A DNA stretch of 44,039 nucleotides from Funneliformis mosseae (Eukaryota; Glomeromycota; Glomeromycetes; Glomerales; Glomeraceae): NCBI GenBank assembly GCA_910592005.1, contig CAJVPP010000152.1:1-44039 (forward strand), written 5' to 3'. A program made the translations under genes and the position numbers. Under the pieces are notes generated by a model. That model saw nothing but the letters and a program-made list of their open reading frames with translations. It did not search any database and was not told the DNA's origin. Positions within the stretch are counted from its first letter, which is position 1. The number at the start of each line of letters is the position of its first letter. Shown one piece after another: positions 1 to 10,840 of the stretch.

Positions 1-565
1 CTGACGCGTAAGATTTTCTGTTGTTGTCAGTTTTGTTTTGTTTATTTTTTGGTGTTGTGTTTTGATGCTTAGACGAAAAAGGTTGTGTAGGTAGAATAGG
101 AGGAAGAATGACATTCTGTGTAGTATTTGTATCAGTTAGCATATCGTCGTCATTTAATATGTCTATATGTTAGGAGATTTTTTCATCGTCTTGAAATAAA
201 ATAATATCTTCAGATTCGTTATGGGAAAGAGCCGTTTCAAGAGTATTTGAGATGATATCTTTAGTGTTGTTTGTTCCATGATCACTTTCTCCAGTTTCGT
301 GTATATTGTAGGCACAGGATCTTGCTAGGTTTTCAATAAAGTTATTGTTTAGAAAAATTTTCTGTGCAGTGCGTTTTGCTGGAAAGGCTTTTAAGTATTC
401 CTCATTTAGTTTTCTAACAAGCCAAAATACTTCTGGCGTTTTGTATGATAAAAATTCAGCGATAGCAAAGTCTCGTTTTTCGAGTTCTGGTGTAATATAA
501 GATTTCAGTTTTTGGAAGTTTAAGACTTCTTGGGTAAAAAGGTTTTTGAAAATATCAAGAGTCAT
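1..565 (-). pseudogene. retroelement-like ORF (5' part), one in-frame stop, runs off the window edge
   Basis: A minus-strand frame opens at the ATG at 565 (MTLDIFKNLF...) and runs 131 codons to a TAA at 170-172. The same frame then stays open without another stop to base 1 (HIDILNDDDMLTDTN..., then a Pro/Thr/Gln/Asn/Lys-rich stretch ending KSYAS). The true ORF is therefore at least 188 codons with one internal stop, and its end lies outside the window. The first 130 residues look globular and mixed-charge; the rest is low-complexity. I recognise no domain for certain. The composition and the poly(A)-tailed 3' end in the same orientation at the right edge make a LINE-type ORF1 plausible, but this is inference. 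It could also be a host gene with a stop mutation or a retained intron. Confidence 0.45.
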
Positions 566-828
566 GTTGTATAGATAAAGTTTTTAATAAAAATAAAAGT
601 TTTCTTTAAAAAATAAAATTTTTGTTTTTTCTAAATTTTTGGTATTGGAAAGAGAGAGAAAAGAGTTTTTTCATCATCAGTTTTGTTGTTATGATAGTTT
701 TTGTTGTTTCCATCATTTTCATAATTTCGGCCGGTCAATCGCTAATTCACGTTAAGGAATTACAGCTCTGTTTAGCAATGATCTATGGAATTATACTTAA
801 CAATCTTTTCGAAATATCTCACTAAATA
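566..828. other. non-coding stretch upstream of the left-edge ORF
   Basis: This stretch lies between the left-edge minus-strand ORF and the left inverted repeat. It is A/T-rich near 570-640 and more mixed from 700. A 67-codon plus-strand frame (622-825) is hydrophobic but shows no other gene-like sign, so I do not call it. It may be the 5' leader of the minus-strand ORF. Confidence 0.4.
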
Positions 829-945
829 TTGGTCCAATCAGATTAAGCTTATATTCGTTGGAAAGCTCTCATCAAGACGGTTCTAATAATACTATTTTCA
901 TCGAAATATTGATCATTAATTCAAGAGTTATTCATTTAACAATAT
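829..945 (+). repeat. left copy of a 117-bp inverted repeat (partner 43780-43897)
   Basis: It begins TTGGTCCAATCAG and ends TTTAACAATAT. The reverse complement of 43780-43897 aligns end to end with about nine substitutions and one single-base gap, roughly 91% identity by eye. Most differences are A or T here against G or C in the right copy, including a CG-to-TA change. The two copies face each other with TTGGTCC outermost, as terminal inverted repeats would. I see no matching target duplication outside them. Confidence 0.75.
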
Positions 946-2240
946 GTAACAATTATTTAAAAATCAATCAATCTACATTGCTGTTCTGAGATATTACAAA
1001 AATCCTAAAAAGGAAATTTTAATATTAATCATTTAATTTAAGTCAAAATGGTATAATAGAGATGAAACAGTTAAATTTTACTAAAATTAAGCAAAATAAA
1101 TGAATTAATAAAGCGAAATCAATAGATTTTACTAGATTAATTAGTAAGAAGCTAACTGGATATAACAAGATGTGATAAAAATTAATCACCTTTCACAAAA
1201 AACCATTTCTTCTTATTTGTTACTATTTATGTTACATGTTATATGAATATGCAAATTATTTCCTTTTTTGATAATACTTATTTTACAAAAAATTGTTTTT
1301 TGCTAATTTTTGTTATTACACATAAATTTGTTATGTAATATTGATTTTTATATTTGTAAATGATTTTTATATTAAGATATAATCAACATTTCAAGCGTTA
1401 TAATTGATTTTGACTCTTATAATGTAATTTAACTCTTATAATTAATTTTGACTTTTAATTTCAGCTATAACCTTAAAGTCGAAATATTTTAACTTTTGGA
1501 TTTTAATTTCAGTTTCATATATAGTCATTACATATAGAATCTAAGAAAAAAATGAAAATAATAGAGAAGTAAATAAAACTTTTTATTATTTACATATAAA
1601 AATAAATATATAATAATTTTAAATTATTTAATTTTTTTAGACTTATAATTCTAATAAGATTAATGATAAAACAAATATTACAAAATCATTATATGCAGTT
1701 AAAATAAAAAATAAAAAAGTCAAGTAGTATCTAAATCAAAAATAAAATCTCGTTAACTTTTTAATAATTTATCTTAACTATTAGAACTTATAAATATTAT
1801 CCTTAAATATTTCTCATTTAATACTACTTCTCATTTACAATTGATAGATCAGTATATAATTAATAATTTTAGACAATAAATTTAAATGTTAATTTTTATT
1901 AAAAAATAATCATATTTTTTTTTTAAAAAAAGATAAATATAAATAATATTTTTATCAATATTTAATAAATCAATTTAATAATGAAAAAAATATGAACTGG
2001 TAAAAATAATATTTTTTTTATTAGGTGAATTTATAATATAGCTACTTTATTTATTTTTATTTATTATAATTTAAGAAAATTAAATTTATTAGAAGCAACT
2101 AATTATCTATCAGATATATAATTAGATGTATTACAAAATACAATTTCAAATTATTAGACTAAAACAAGAATTTTATCATCTATAAATCACATCTAAAGAG
2201 AAGTTATGTCTAATCAAATTGATGTTAATTAGATATTTAA
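946..2240. other. AT-rich intergenic DNA
   Basis: Extremely AT-rich sequence with homopolymer runs and no frame of interest. It has no clear repeat structure beyond short A/T tracts. Probably old, heavily decayed transposon or intergenic DNA. Confidence 0.5.
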
Positions 2241-2432
2241 TTTGGAGAAATTGAAGAATTTTTTGAAGTTTTACTTAATACTATTACTTTATTTTTAAAT
2301 GATATTAGTCATTATACAAAAGAATTAAAAGAATTATCTGTTGAAAAATTTTTAGATAATTAACAAATTATTGAATATATAACTGAAATTATAGAAAATT
2401 ACAGTAATAACAAAAATAATGATAATTTTTAA
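2241..2432 (+). pseudogene. short relic coding fragment, unknown family
   Basis: One frame reads as protein-like sequence (GEIEEFFEVLLNTITLF..., then NDISHYTKELKELSVEKFL, then QIIEYITEIIEN...) broken by one TAA at 2361-2363, where a glutamine codon would fit. The amphipathic, charged pattern differs from the surrounding A/T noise. The 5' side is closed by a TAA at 2238-2240. I do not recognise the family; a transposon-associated or multicopy fungal gene is likely. Confidence 0.35.
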
Positions 2433-3072
2433 ACTATATAATTTTTTAATCAATTTTCAATTTTTTTATATAAATTTTAATAACATATAATGTAATATTA
2501 TATATAAAGAAAATAAAATTTTAATGATTAATTATATGACCCTTCTTTTCAATAATATCATCTAAATATTTTTCATATTTACATATAAATTTGATATGAG
2601 ATCTAAATCAAGATTTTTCTATTTAAATTGAATAATTGACAAAAAATTATTTAATCTATTGATTTTTTTTATTTATATATTGATTTAACTTTTTTTATCT
2701 TTATTATAGCCTATAAATTCTTTGTAGATTGATATCTGAAGAATAGAATAATCAATCAAGTACTTATAGACATTTTTTTAAGAAAAATTATTATTAATTT
2801 TGTCTTATAATTAAGATCATTATTCTATTAAAATGTCTATCTTCTTTTAAGAATCCTTATAACATTAGTAAAAAGATTTTAGTTAAAATATTCTGATAAA
2901 TTTTTCCATTTATATTTTCAATAAAATGAAATTTCATAATTCTATATTTATAGAAAGCATCTCATATATAAACTTTGAGTAGATATTTTACAACTGTATA
3001 TTATGATTTTTTTTTTAATCTTATATTTTACTAATGTTGTATTAAGAAATAGTTAAAAAGTAATTTTATTAG
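2433..3072. other. AT-rich intergenic DNA
   Basis: Long A and T runs, no readable frame, and no clear repeat boundary before the CACTAGT element at 3073. Confidence 0.5.
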
Positions 3073-3149
3073 CACTAGTCAAAATCAAAAAAATCAGATA
3101 TGTGAAAATCAGCCTAAAATTAGTCTAAATTCAGCAAATTATCAAAAAT

Positions 3150-3300
3150 TAGCTAAAATTTAACCTATATTATTTATAGCTAATTGGCATACTTATAGCT
3201 GATTAGTATATATCAAAATTCAACCTATTTTATTTATAGCCAATTGGCTGATTGGTATATATTAAAATTTGACCTATCTTATTTATAACTAATTGATATC
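3150..3300. repeat. subterminal repeat, 50-60-bp units
   Basis: Three degenerate units built around AACCTATnTTATTTATAG begin near 3161, 3221 and 3271. Each is followed by an AATTGG- or GATTAG-type motif. The same unit recurs at 43541-43750, which ties the two ends to one repeat family. Confidence 0.6.
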
Positions 3301-3325
3301 TGATTAGAACAATTATATTGTTTCT

Positions 3326-3575
3326 TAGGTATGATAGATATTATTGTTCCTTAAGAATAATGGTATTATCATATTTAAGATATAATAATTTTATCATTCC
3401 TAAGGAATGATGCATTTATCATATCTTAAGTACAATGATTTTATCATTTCTAAGATACAATTATATTATCATTCCTTAAGTATAATGGTTTTATTATATC
3501 TAAGGAATAATAATTTTATCGTTTCTTAGGGATGATAATTTTATCATATCTAAGATACAATAGTATTATCATTTT
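3326..3575. repeat. 25-bp tandem array, about 10 units
   Basis: Successive units follow the pattern CTAAGnATAATnnTTTTATCATT with very regular 25-bp spacing. The A/G differences between units make each diverged by several bases. Not a CRISPR: there are no unique spacers. Confidence 0.75.
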
Positions 3576-3814
3576 AACAAACTAAACTTTCAGATTAAAC
3601 TGATTTGCTAAAATCATATTGAATATATAATTTTTTGATATTAATTTAATGTACCATTTAAGTTTATTTCTGATATATAGGAATATTTATATAAATAAGC
3701 TTAATTTTTTAACTTTTAAAAAATAATTTCAATCATTTCTAAATTTTCTCTTTTTACATTCTACCAAAACGCTGAAAAAAAAATCATTCCAAGAACAAAA
3801 AGATCTTAAGTTAA

Positions 3815-4575
3815 ATTTTAGTTAATTTTCACCTTCAACTATCAAAATAGACGAAAAAAAAGCTGTATTTTAATCAACTTTTCAAAAATAAACTGATTTT
3901 TTTTACTTTTTATAATAAAAATATGCCTTTAACCATTAAAATTAGACAAAACTTAAGTTGAATTTTGTGATTTTTTTTACTTTTTATAATAGAAATATGC
4001 CTCTAACTATTAAAATTAAACAAAACTTAAGTTAATTTTTAGTCAATTTTTCTGATTTTTTTTTACTTTTTATAATAGAAATATACCTTTAACTATCAAA
4101 TCAAATGAAAATTAAGTTGAATTTTAGTCAATTTTTCTGATTTTTTTTTTTACTTTTTGTAATAGAAATATGACTCTAACCATTAAATCAGATGAAAATT
4201 AAGTTGAATTTTAATCAATTTTTCTGAATTTTTTTTACTTTTTATAATAGAAACATGCCTTTAACCATTAAAATTGAACAAAACTTAGGTTGAATTTTTG
4301 TGATTTTTTTACTTTTTATAATAAAAATATATCTCTAACTATCAAAATCAGATGAAACTTAAGTTGAATTTTAGTCAATTTTTCTGATTTTTTTTTTACT
4401 TTTTATAATAGAAACATGTCTCTAATATCAAAATTAAACAAAACTTAAGTTAAATTTAATCAATTTTTCTGATTTTTTTTTACTTTTTATAATAGAAACA
4501 TGTCTTTAACTATCAAAATCAAATGAAACTTAAGTTGAATTTTTATGATTTTTCTGATTTTTTTATTCTTTTTTT
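3815..4575. repeat. 74-88-bp tandem array, 8-9 units
   Basis: The marker ACTTTTTATAATAGAAA recurs near 3905, 3979, 4064, 4152, 4237, 4311, 4398 and 4482. Spacings are 74, 85, 88, 85, 74, 87 and 84 bp. The two 74-bp units lack the segment TCAATTTTTCTG present in the longer ones, so there are two unit types. Confidence 0.75.
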
Positions 4576-4849
4576 TTGAAAATAGCAATATTACTATAAT
4601 GAATATTTAAGACAATTTAAGGGGATTTTAAAAGGAAAATGTATTATATTTTTATTATTTTACATGATTTTTTTCATTTTTTACTTATATTTTTTAAATA
4701 GAAAATTAATCAGTGAGTTTTGGTAATATTTATGTTATGTTTTTATGAATTATATTAGGTTTTTATTATTAATAAAATTATAATATTTAATAAATTTAAT
4801 AAATATAATATATCAATTTTATATACTTATTTAACTGAATTGATATCAA

Positions 4850-5115
4850 ATTGAGGCCAATTTTAGGCTGATTTATAGTTATTTAAATTCTGAATTGATG
4901 CTGAATAATGCTAAATTGAGATCAATTTTAGGCTAATTTATAGTTATTTAAGTTCTGAATTGATGCTGAATGATGCTATATTAAGGTCAATTTTAAGCTG
5001 ATTTATGTTATTTAAGTTTTGAATTAATACCAAATAATGCTAAATTAAGGTCAATTTTAGGCTGATTTATGATTGAATTTAATATAAATAGCTATATCTA
5101 ATTAGAGTCGATCGG
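4850..5115. repeat. 65-bp tandem array, about 4 units
   Basis: Units of the form AGGTCAATTTTAGGCTGATTT followed by a TGAATTGATGCTGAAT-type segment start near 4854, 4919, 4984 and 5048. A degraded continuation reaches about 5190. Confidence 0.7.
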
Positions 5116-5337
5116 TGTCTATTGACGTCTGAATTGTTGCTGAATTGAGGCTAATTTTAGGTTAATTTATAGTTGAATATAAGTTCTGAATGGCAATGTC
5201 CAATTGAAGTCGATCAGCATCTATCAACACCTGTTTGTACTAATCAGAAAATATGACAAATTAGCCATAAATAGTATCAAAATCAGCCTAAAATCAACCA
5301 TCTGATTTTTAGCCGATTTGGACTATTTTGACTAGTG

Positions 5338-5865
5338 TATATTTTCAACATATTTTTAAATATATCTAAATTATTAGAATATAAAATAGAATAGAACTAG
5401 GATAAATTTTTTGTTATCACTAATAATATCTGTTAAAAAGTTTTATTTCAATTTAGAATTCTTAAAAAATTTATTATTTGTATTATTAGTTTTTATATAT
5501 GACATTTATAATATCAGATTTAGTAATTCTAATTTAAATTATTATACTTTTTTCTATATTCCTATAAGTTATAAATATGAAAGTTTTAGAAAAAATTGTT
5601 TTTTATAATATTTATATAACTAAAATTTCTAAGATATTATATTTATTTAAAAAAAAAAAACTTTGATTTTTTATAAAAATTACAAGAATATAAAGCCAAT
5701 TAGTAAAAAAGGCTTTCTGGAATTTTTTAAATTATAAAAAAGATATTTTTAGTATTTTAATTTTATAATAAACTTTTATATAATTGGTTAATAAGATTAC
5801 ATATAATTTACAATTGATATTATAATTATTTACATATATCATATAATATTATTATACAATATATA
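5338..5865. other. AT-rich DNA with an old small-element relic
   Basis: The stretch around 5545-5600 (TTCCTATAAGT... then GAAAGTTTTAGAAAAAATT) resembles the left half of the small palindromic element at 14697-14919, so a decayed copy of that family probably sits here. A 65-codon frame at 5411-5608 falls in this repeat and is not called as a gene. Confidence 0.4.
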
Positions 5866-5994
5866 GTAAAAAGAAAGAAAACTACCAAAAAAATTTTTTA
5901 CTTTATTAAGCTAAATAATATTTTTTTTAATAAAATAATTTAGATTTAACATTAACTCAAAAGAATTTTTTTGGTAGTTTTTTCCTTTTCTATT
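5866..5994. mobile_element. MITE-like palindrome, about 130 bp
   Basis: AAACTACCAAAAAAATT on the left is matched by its inverse AATTTTTTTGGTAGTTT on the right, with A/G-rich and T/C-rich extensions on the outside. The interior is A/T-rich and non-coding. Size and symmetry fit a small inverted-repeat element. Confidence 0.55.
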
Positions 5995-7005
5995 ACAAAG
6001 TGTCTATATGTTAGTAAACTATTAAATATAATACAAATTGTAATAATAAGTAAATTTAAAAAGTTTATTTAAATATAATAAATATAATAAATTATATTAA
6101 AGTTTTAATTAAATTTAAAATTAAACTTTTAAAAAATTTAACTATAGAGTTTTAATTATACTATTTAGTAATTATTTTAAAGATAATTTTAATAATTTTA
6201 ATAATAAATAAATAATTTATTTAATTATTATAAAATTTGTAATTTATTACTTCAAATTTTATATTTATATAGTTTTATTTATTTTTACAATTTTTTATAA
6301 TATAAATAATTTTAATTTATTGACTAATATAAATTTAGAAAATTAGAGTTAAATAAATTTAAATTATTATTAAATATTATTGTAATTAAAATTTTTGCAA
6401 ATTTTTCTAATGTAAATGTTATGCATTTTACTAGTTTATTCTTATCATTATTATTATAAGAAATATTATCATTATTCTTTTCAACTTGTATTTTATTGAA
6501 TTATTTTAATCATGTTAGTAGAACTAAATATATTTATTAATACTATCTTGTAAAAACGAGAGACAAATTAAACATTTAAATTCACTATTATTATAATAAA
6601 TTTTATGATATATATAATTGCAAATTAAAATTACAATTGAATCTATATTAATAGATAAAATAATAAAATTAATTATATTACAAATATAAAATAGATTTAG
6701 TTTATCATAGTATTGAAACTTAAAAAAGATGACATAAATTTGCTTTTGGATAAAGTTACTAATAAAATTTTAAGGTTTTGCAAGTTGTTTAAATAATAAA
6801 AGATCAAAATTTTATTAAAAATCTAAAAAAATAGAAAATAGTAAATCTATATCAAAGTTTATAAAAATACAAAATTATATTAAAACTTTAATAAAAAATA
6901 GCAAAATTAAAATTTAAACATTTTGTCAAATTCAAAATGAGTTTAAACAAGTAACTTTACTTTTAGAATTTTAATTATAGCTAGAATAATAATAATACAT
7001 ACTAA
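5995..7005. other. AT-rich intergenic DNA
   Basis: Very AT-rich, with no open frame and no repeat I can delimit. Composition rises towards a normal level from about 6995, where the next broken gene begins. Confidence 0.5.
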
Positions 7006-8035
7006 ATATGTCAAACACGAAGGCATTGAGAAGTGGCCGAGAGAAATCACGCCGATTGCGTTTGTCCATATAATTAAGAAACCTTCTAATGGGTAAATAT
7101 ATATTCAATAAATGTGCTGTTAAAGAAGATTCTAACTATGTCTTTTTCAAATACGGACATCTACATTTTAATTCTTACCTAGAGTCAAGAATGTTTTACA
7201 ATTCAATGAAAAATGTCATCAAAGAAGGACCATATCGCGGAATTCGGTTTATTGATGCACAGTATTTCTTATATTAAAGTGACTTATATGAGGTAAACTA
7301 TTTTACTCTCCAAACAGGTTGATATCGTTTTTAATATTGGACATTAAAATACGGGTACTATTGCTATAGAAATATCTGGTTACGAAAAAGTTGCGCAACC
7401 ATCGGAAAACAGAACCACATCACTGAAAAATCAAATAAAATTCAAGCACAACAGCATATACTTAATGAAGGAAGCAGAAAAAGAAAGTTAGTCGAAATGA
7501 ACGATGAAGTTGACAAGCAGCTGCCATATGATATTTATGAGACCGAGTTCGTATTGTTGATTTAAGCAAGCTAATATTATCATGAACAGATACTTAATTA
7601 ATGTTCAATTTTCTTTTTGAAATTGCATTGTAGGAGAAAGTTTACTATTGTTATAGATACCCGAGTGTTAAAAACAAACGTGAGCTTTCAATCTCCACCT
7701 GGAAGGATCGTACGATCTATATCAATGGAATTTTCTCTCGTAATACAATTCTTGGAAAAACTTGAGAGTAAAATTCCAGTGCAACATTAATTTGCCGGAA
7801 AAGTGAGTTATAGCTCAAAATATCATTTTTAATACTTTCTTGTTAATATCTAACATGATTATAATTAGTATGTCTCCGAGGGGTCTGTGGATGTAATTGT
7901 CGAAGCTGGTGTAAACACAGTAATGATAAAAAAAGCCGAAAATATCATAATTTCTTATGTATATGTTTTAATTTTCCTTTGCTGTATTTGCTATTTGCTA
8001 AAAATTCGAAGTCTAGTATTACTATAGTATTACTT
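7006..8035 (+). pseudogene. broken multi-exon gene, C-terminal membrane segment, family unknown
   Basis: Better-than-background composition and several readable pieces suggest one decayed gene. A first piece (KHEGIEKWPREITPIAFVHI...) runs to about 7092. After a frame change, the frame 7089-7277 gives KYGHLHFNSYLESRMFYNSM and ends at a TAA. An intron-like GTAAAC...CCAAACAG (about 7293-7318) leads to VDIVFNIGH, then another stop. A further GT-AG intron (acceptor TTGTAG near 7633) is followed by FTIVIDTRVLKTNVSFQSPP. One more intron, ending TATAATTAG near 7868, leads to YVSEGSVDVIVEAG and a hydrophobic C-terminal stretch (about 7949-8030) that looks like a membrane anchor. At least three stops and two frame changes make it a pseudogene. 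I do not recognise the domain. Confidence 0.5.
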
Positions 8036-8382
8036 TAAAATAATATACAAGGAGAAAACACTATTTTTAAACGTTTTAATAAGGAAATTAATAACTCTTT
8101 TATTAAAGTTAAAAAATGAGAGTAAGTTTTGACTTGCTATATTACTAAACTAGTAAAAAAAAGTACACTTGCGCTTAGGAGTTAACCGTCTCCACGATAT
8201 CAGGTTTATAAATTCTGGTAGTTTTCCATGACATAGAGGTCAGTTTTAATTCCTTATGATAGATTTTATAATATGCATAGAACGCAATGTACATATAAAT
8301 TATTTAATTAAAACATACACATTTCAACAGTTAAATAATTAAATCTCCTGATTTTAAAAAATAAAAGTAAATTATTTACAAA
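8036..8382. other. intergenic space between convergent genes
   Basis: Downstream sequence of both the broken plus-strand gene and the minus-strand transporter. I see no frame or repeat. Confidence 0.5.
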
Positions 8383-10840
8383 CTATAGCATATACATAAA
8401 ATCGGGATGTAGATCACCCAAATTTCTAATTTCTTCTTCACTTTTTCCTTGCAAAAATGATTGTGGATTTTTCCTCTTTTTCTCATTTAAAGTTTTATAA
8501 ATAAAATATTGTAAGGCTGCAATACAAGTCGCAACAACTAAACATCCCAAGGCCATTGAATTACCAAATGTATAATTTGGAGAATCTTTTTCTCGATAAA
8601 TTTGTGATGCTATTATACCACCTATATTTGCACTCATTAATACCATTCCTGCCGCTATACCCCTTTTCGCGTGACCTGCTATGTTATTCGCTATCCTGTT
8701 AAAATGAACGAAGAAATTGGAACATAGGGATGGAAAGAGAAAGGTAAAAACATGTTAGAAAGGATCAAAAAAAAAAAGACAAAAAATTATAGAATTTACC
8801 AAGCGACTGCAGTCGTGACAGCAGGAACTAAACCCGTTCCAACAATACAAGCTCCAACATATTTTGCTAAACAATAATTTTCAATTTTCAAATTTATGTA
8901 CAAATAAAAAAAAAACTATGTTCAATTCTCAAAAATATTTGCTTACCAGGGGCACTTAATGAAGGTATGATTAATAGTATATAACCCAAAATTCCAATAA
9001 TTGAAGACAAAATCATAATTGGACCACGAACACGTCTACGATCCGAAATAATTGCGACAATTATTGTCGATACACCAGCGCAAAAGAATGGTGGCATTGA
9101 AAGTAATTGTGATTTGACTGAGGAGCATGATTTTTTTTTAAAATAAAAAAAAAATTATTTGAATGAATAAGAGAATTCTTTTGTTCAAATAAAAAATATA
9201 CAGTCGTACCTCCTTATAGTCACACAGTTGGGCACTTAGTGACTTTAAAGCAATGTGCTTATAAAGAGGTATTACTATACCTGTGATAATGTAGAGGGAT
9301 TTTCTTATTATTTAAACATCCAAAATTTAAAATGTGTGACTATACATATGATGTGCTTATATAGAGTGTGACTTTTATGGAGGTACGACTGTATATATTT
9401 TTAATTACCGTAACTAAATCCCATTCCATGTACTATTGATGGAAGAAATAATTGGTAAGAAGAAACTGATATCGAAGCTACAAATAGTTGTATCATAGCC
9501 AAATAAACTTTCTAAAAATAAATAATTAATTAATTAAAAAGAGAATGTCACTTACAAATATTAATTTAAGGAATGAAACTTTACATAATCTGTGAATGCG
9601 GCGTAAATGTGCGCTCTATCATAATGTAATATATGAGCTTTTCCTATATCATGTTTTAATCGTTCAGTAGCATATTTACGCTCTTTATCAGTAAGCCATC
9701 TGGATTTTTCAGGGCAATCAGAAATAAAGAAATAAGCACATATAGCGACAACAACCGTTATTAATCCTTCAACTAAAAATAACTGTTAAAAGATCTTATC
9801 AGTAAATACCGCGATAAAAATAAACAGTTCTGACAATATATGATAATAAGTACCCACTGCCATCCTTCTAGGTTAAGTTTTCCTTCTAATTGTATAAGAG
9901 AAAATGCTAATAAACCGCTAAAGGAACCAGCAAAGCTATTTCCAATAGATAAATAAGCTATACGGGCATTTTGTTCTGATCGTTTGTACCACGTGGCTAA
10001 ATAATAAACCGCGCCTGGAGATAAGCCCGCCTCACAGGCTCCCAAAAAAAATCTTGCCGATATTAATCCCTCAAAATTTTTTACCTAAAATAAAATTTAT
10101 AATTTGGATTTTAAAATTTAACAATTAATTTATTTTCCTAGCGTTCGTTAGTATTTGAAACTTACAAATGCCATGAGAGTTACTATAACTCCCCACGAAA
10201 ACATTATAAAAGAAACTAAAATACGAAATGAGATTAAGAAAATTTTTTTCAAAGATGATTTAATGAAATAATAAAATATTTATTACTCCACAAAAATGCA
10301 CTTGTCTTGATAAGTGCTATATTCGAAGGAACTTCAAATATAATATATCCTCTACAGAAAAGAATTTATATTATTATTTTTTTTATTAGCCAATTTTACA
10401 TCATGTGACATATTTTTAAATTTTGCACCCGTAGTTTACTTACATAAAGAAAACGCTTAGACACCAATTAAATTCAGATCCGACCAATCCAAGATCCTTT
10501 TCCATATTTGACAATTTCGCATTTCCAATGTTTACTCTGATAAAAATTTAAAAATTAGCAGGGACGTTGATGTTTTTTACATGGATTATTTGTAAAAAAT
10601 TTCGTTGTTTCATTTTTACCTGTCCAAGAAACTTAAGAAATATAACAAAATTAATAAAGGCATAATTCTAAAGTCCATCCTTCGTACTAATTTCTTTTCA
10701 AATTCTTTATCTTCAACAAATTTCTCATCGATACCAGTAACAATGGTTCCATCTTTTGAATCTGACATCGTTGTTGTTAACAAAGTCGTTTTTTTTTGGC
10801 TACGATAGTTGCGGTATGATTTTTTTATCTTGTTTTTCAT
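8383..10840 (-). CDS. MFS transporter, anion:cation symporter (allantoate/nicotinate permease-like) family, ten exons
   Basis: A membrane carrier that probably imports a small organic anion or vitamin across the plasma membrane with protons. Exons (minus strand): 10840-10620, 10536-10444, 10351-10287, 10215-10166, 10084-9854, 9782-9585, 9511-9409, 9117-8947, 8866-8800, 8695-8383. They total 1512 bases, giving 503 residues plus TAG, all with GT-AG borders and compatible phases. Visible marks of the DAL5/TNA1-like group are FLSFLDR then VNIGNAKL at the end of helix 1 (about residues 68-82), FFLGACEAGLSPG in helix 4 (about 155-167), and a central loop with SDCPEKSRWLTDKER (about 241-255). A hydrophilic C-terminal tail follows the last helix. 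The family usually has 480-550 residues and 12 helices, so the length fits. A second ATG 24 codons downstream (MSDSKDG) may be the real start. Intron 7 carries a 191-bp MITE. Substrate cannot be read from sequence. Confidence 0.9.
9201..9391. mobile_element. 191-bp MITE, Tc1/mariner-pogo type, inside a transporter intron
   Basis: The ends are perfect 13-bp inverted repeats (CAGTCGTACCTCC at 9201, GGAGGTACGACTG ending 9391) flanked on both sides by TA (9199-9200 and 9392-9393). Inside the ends the sequence stays partly palindromic (TAGTCACAC against GTGTGACT). TA duplication and a CAGT terminus indicate mobilisation by a Tc1/mariner or pogo transposase. It lies wholly in intron 7 of the transporter (9118-9408), leaving both splice sites intact. 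Confidence 0.88.

Larger units (their letters stand above)
3073..5337. mobile_element. non-autonomous CACTA-like element with four tandem arrays
   Basis: The left end reads CACTAGTCAAAATC and the right end is its inverse (ATTTTGACTAGTG, ending 5337), so the 2.26-kb block has inverted ends of about 13 bp. The CACTA-type terminus and the repeat-packed subterminal regions are typical of CACTA/EnSpm elements. There is no transposase frame inside, only four arrays of different unit length, listed separately. A sequence starting CACTAGTTGAAATC at 43461 carries the same subterminal repeat and is a relative. Immediate flanks (AG on the left, TA on the right) show no convincing target duplication, so the exact ends could be off by a few bases. 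Confidence 0.6.

Noticed and set aside
622..825. 67-codon plus-strand frame with hydrophobic residues
   Set aside because: Hydrophobicity follows from T-rich DNA; there is no homology, intron or regulatory signal, and it lies between repeat features.
3326..3575. Regular 25-bp repeats resembling a CRISPR array
   Set aside because: Units abut directly with no unique spacers, the organism is a eukaryote and no cas genes are present.
5411..5608. 65-codon plus-strand frame
   Set aside because: Falls in a decayed copy of the small palindromic element family; Phe/Leu/Ile/Asn/Tyr-rich as expected from AT-rich DNA.
10605..10808. 67-codon plus-strand frame
   Set aside because: Antisense of transporter exon 1.
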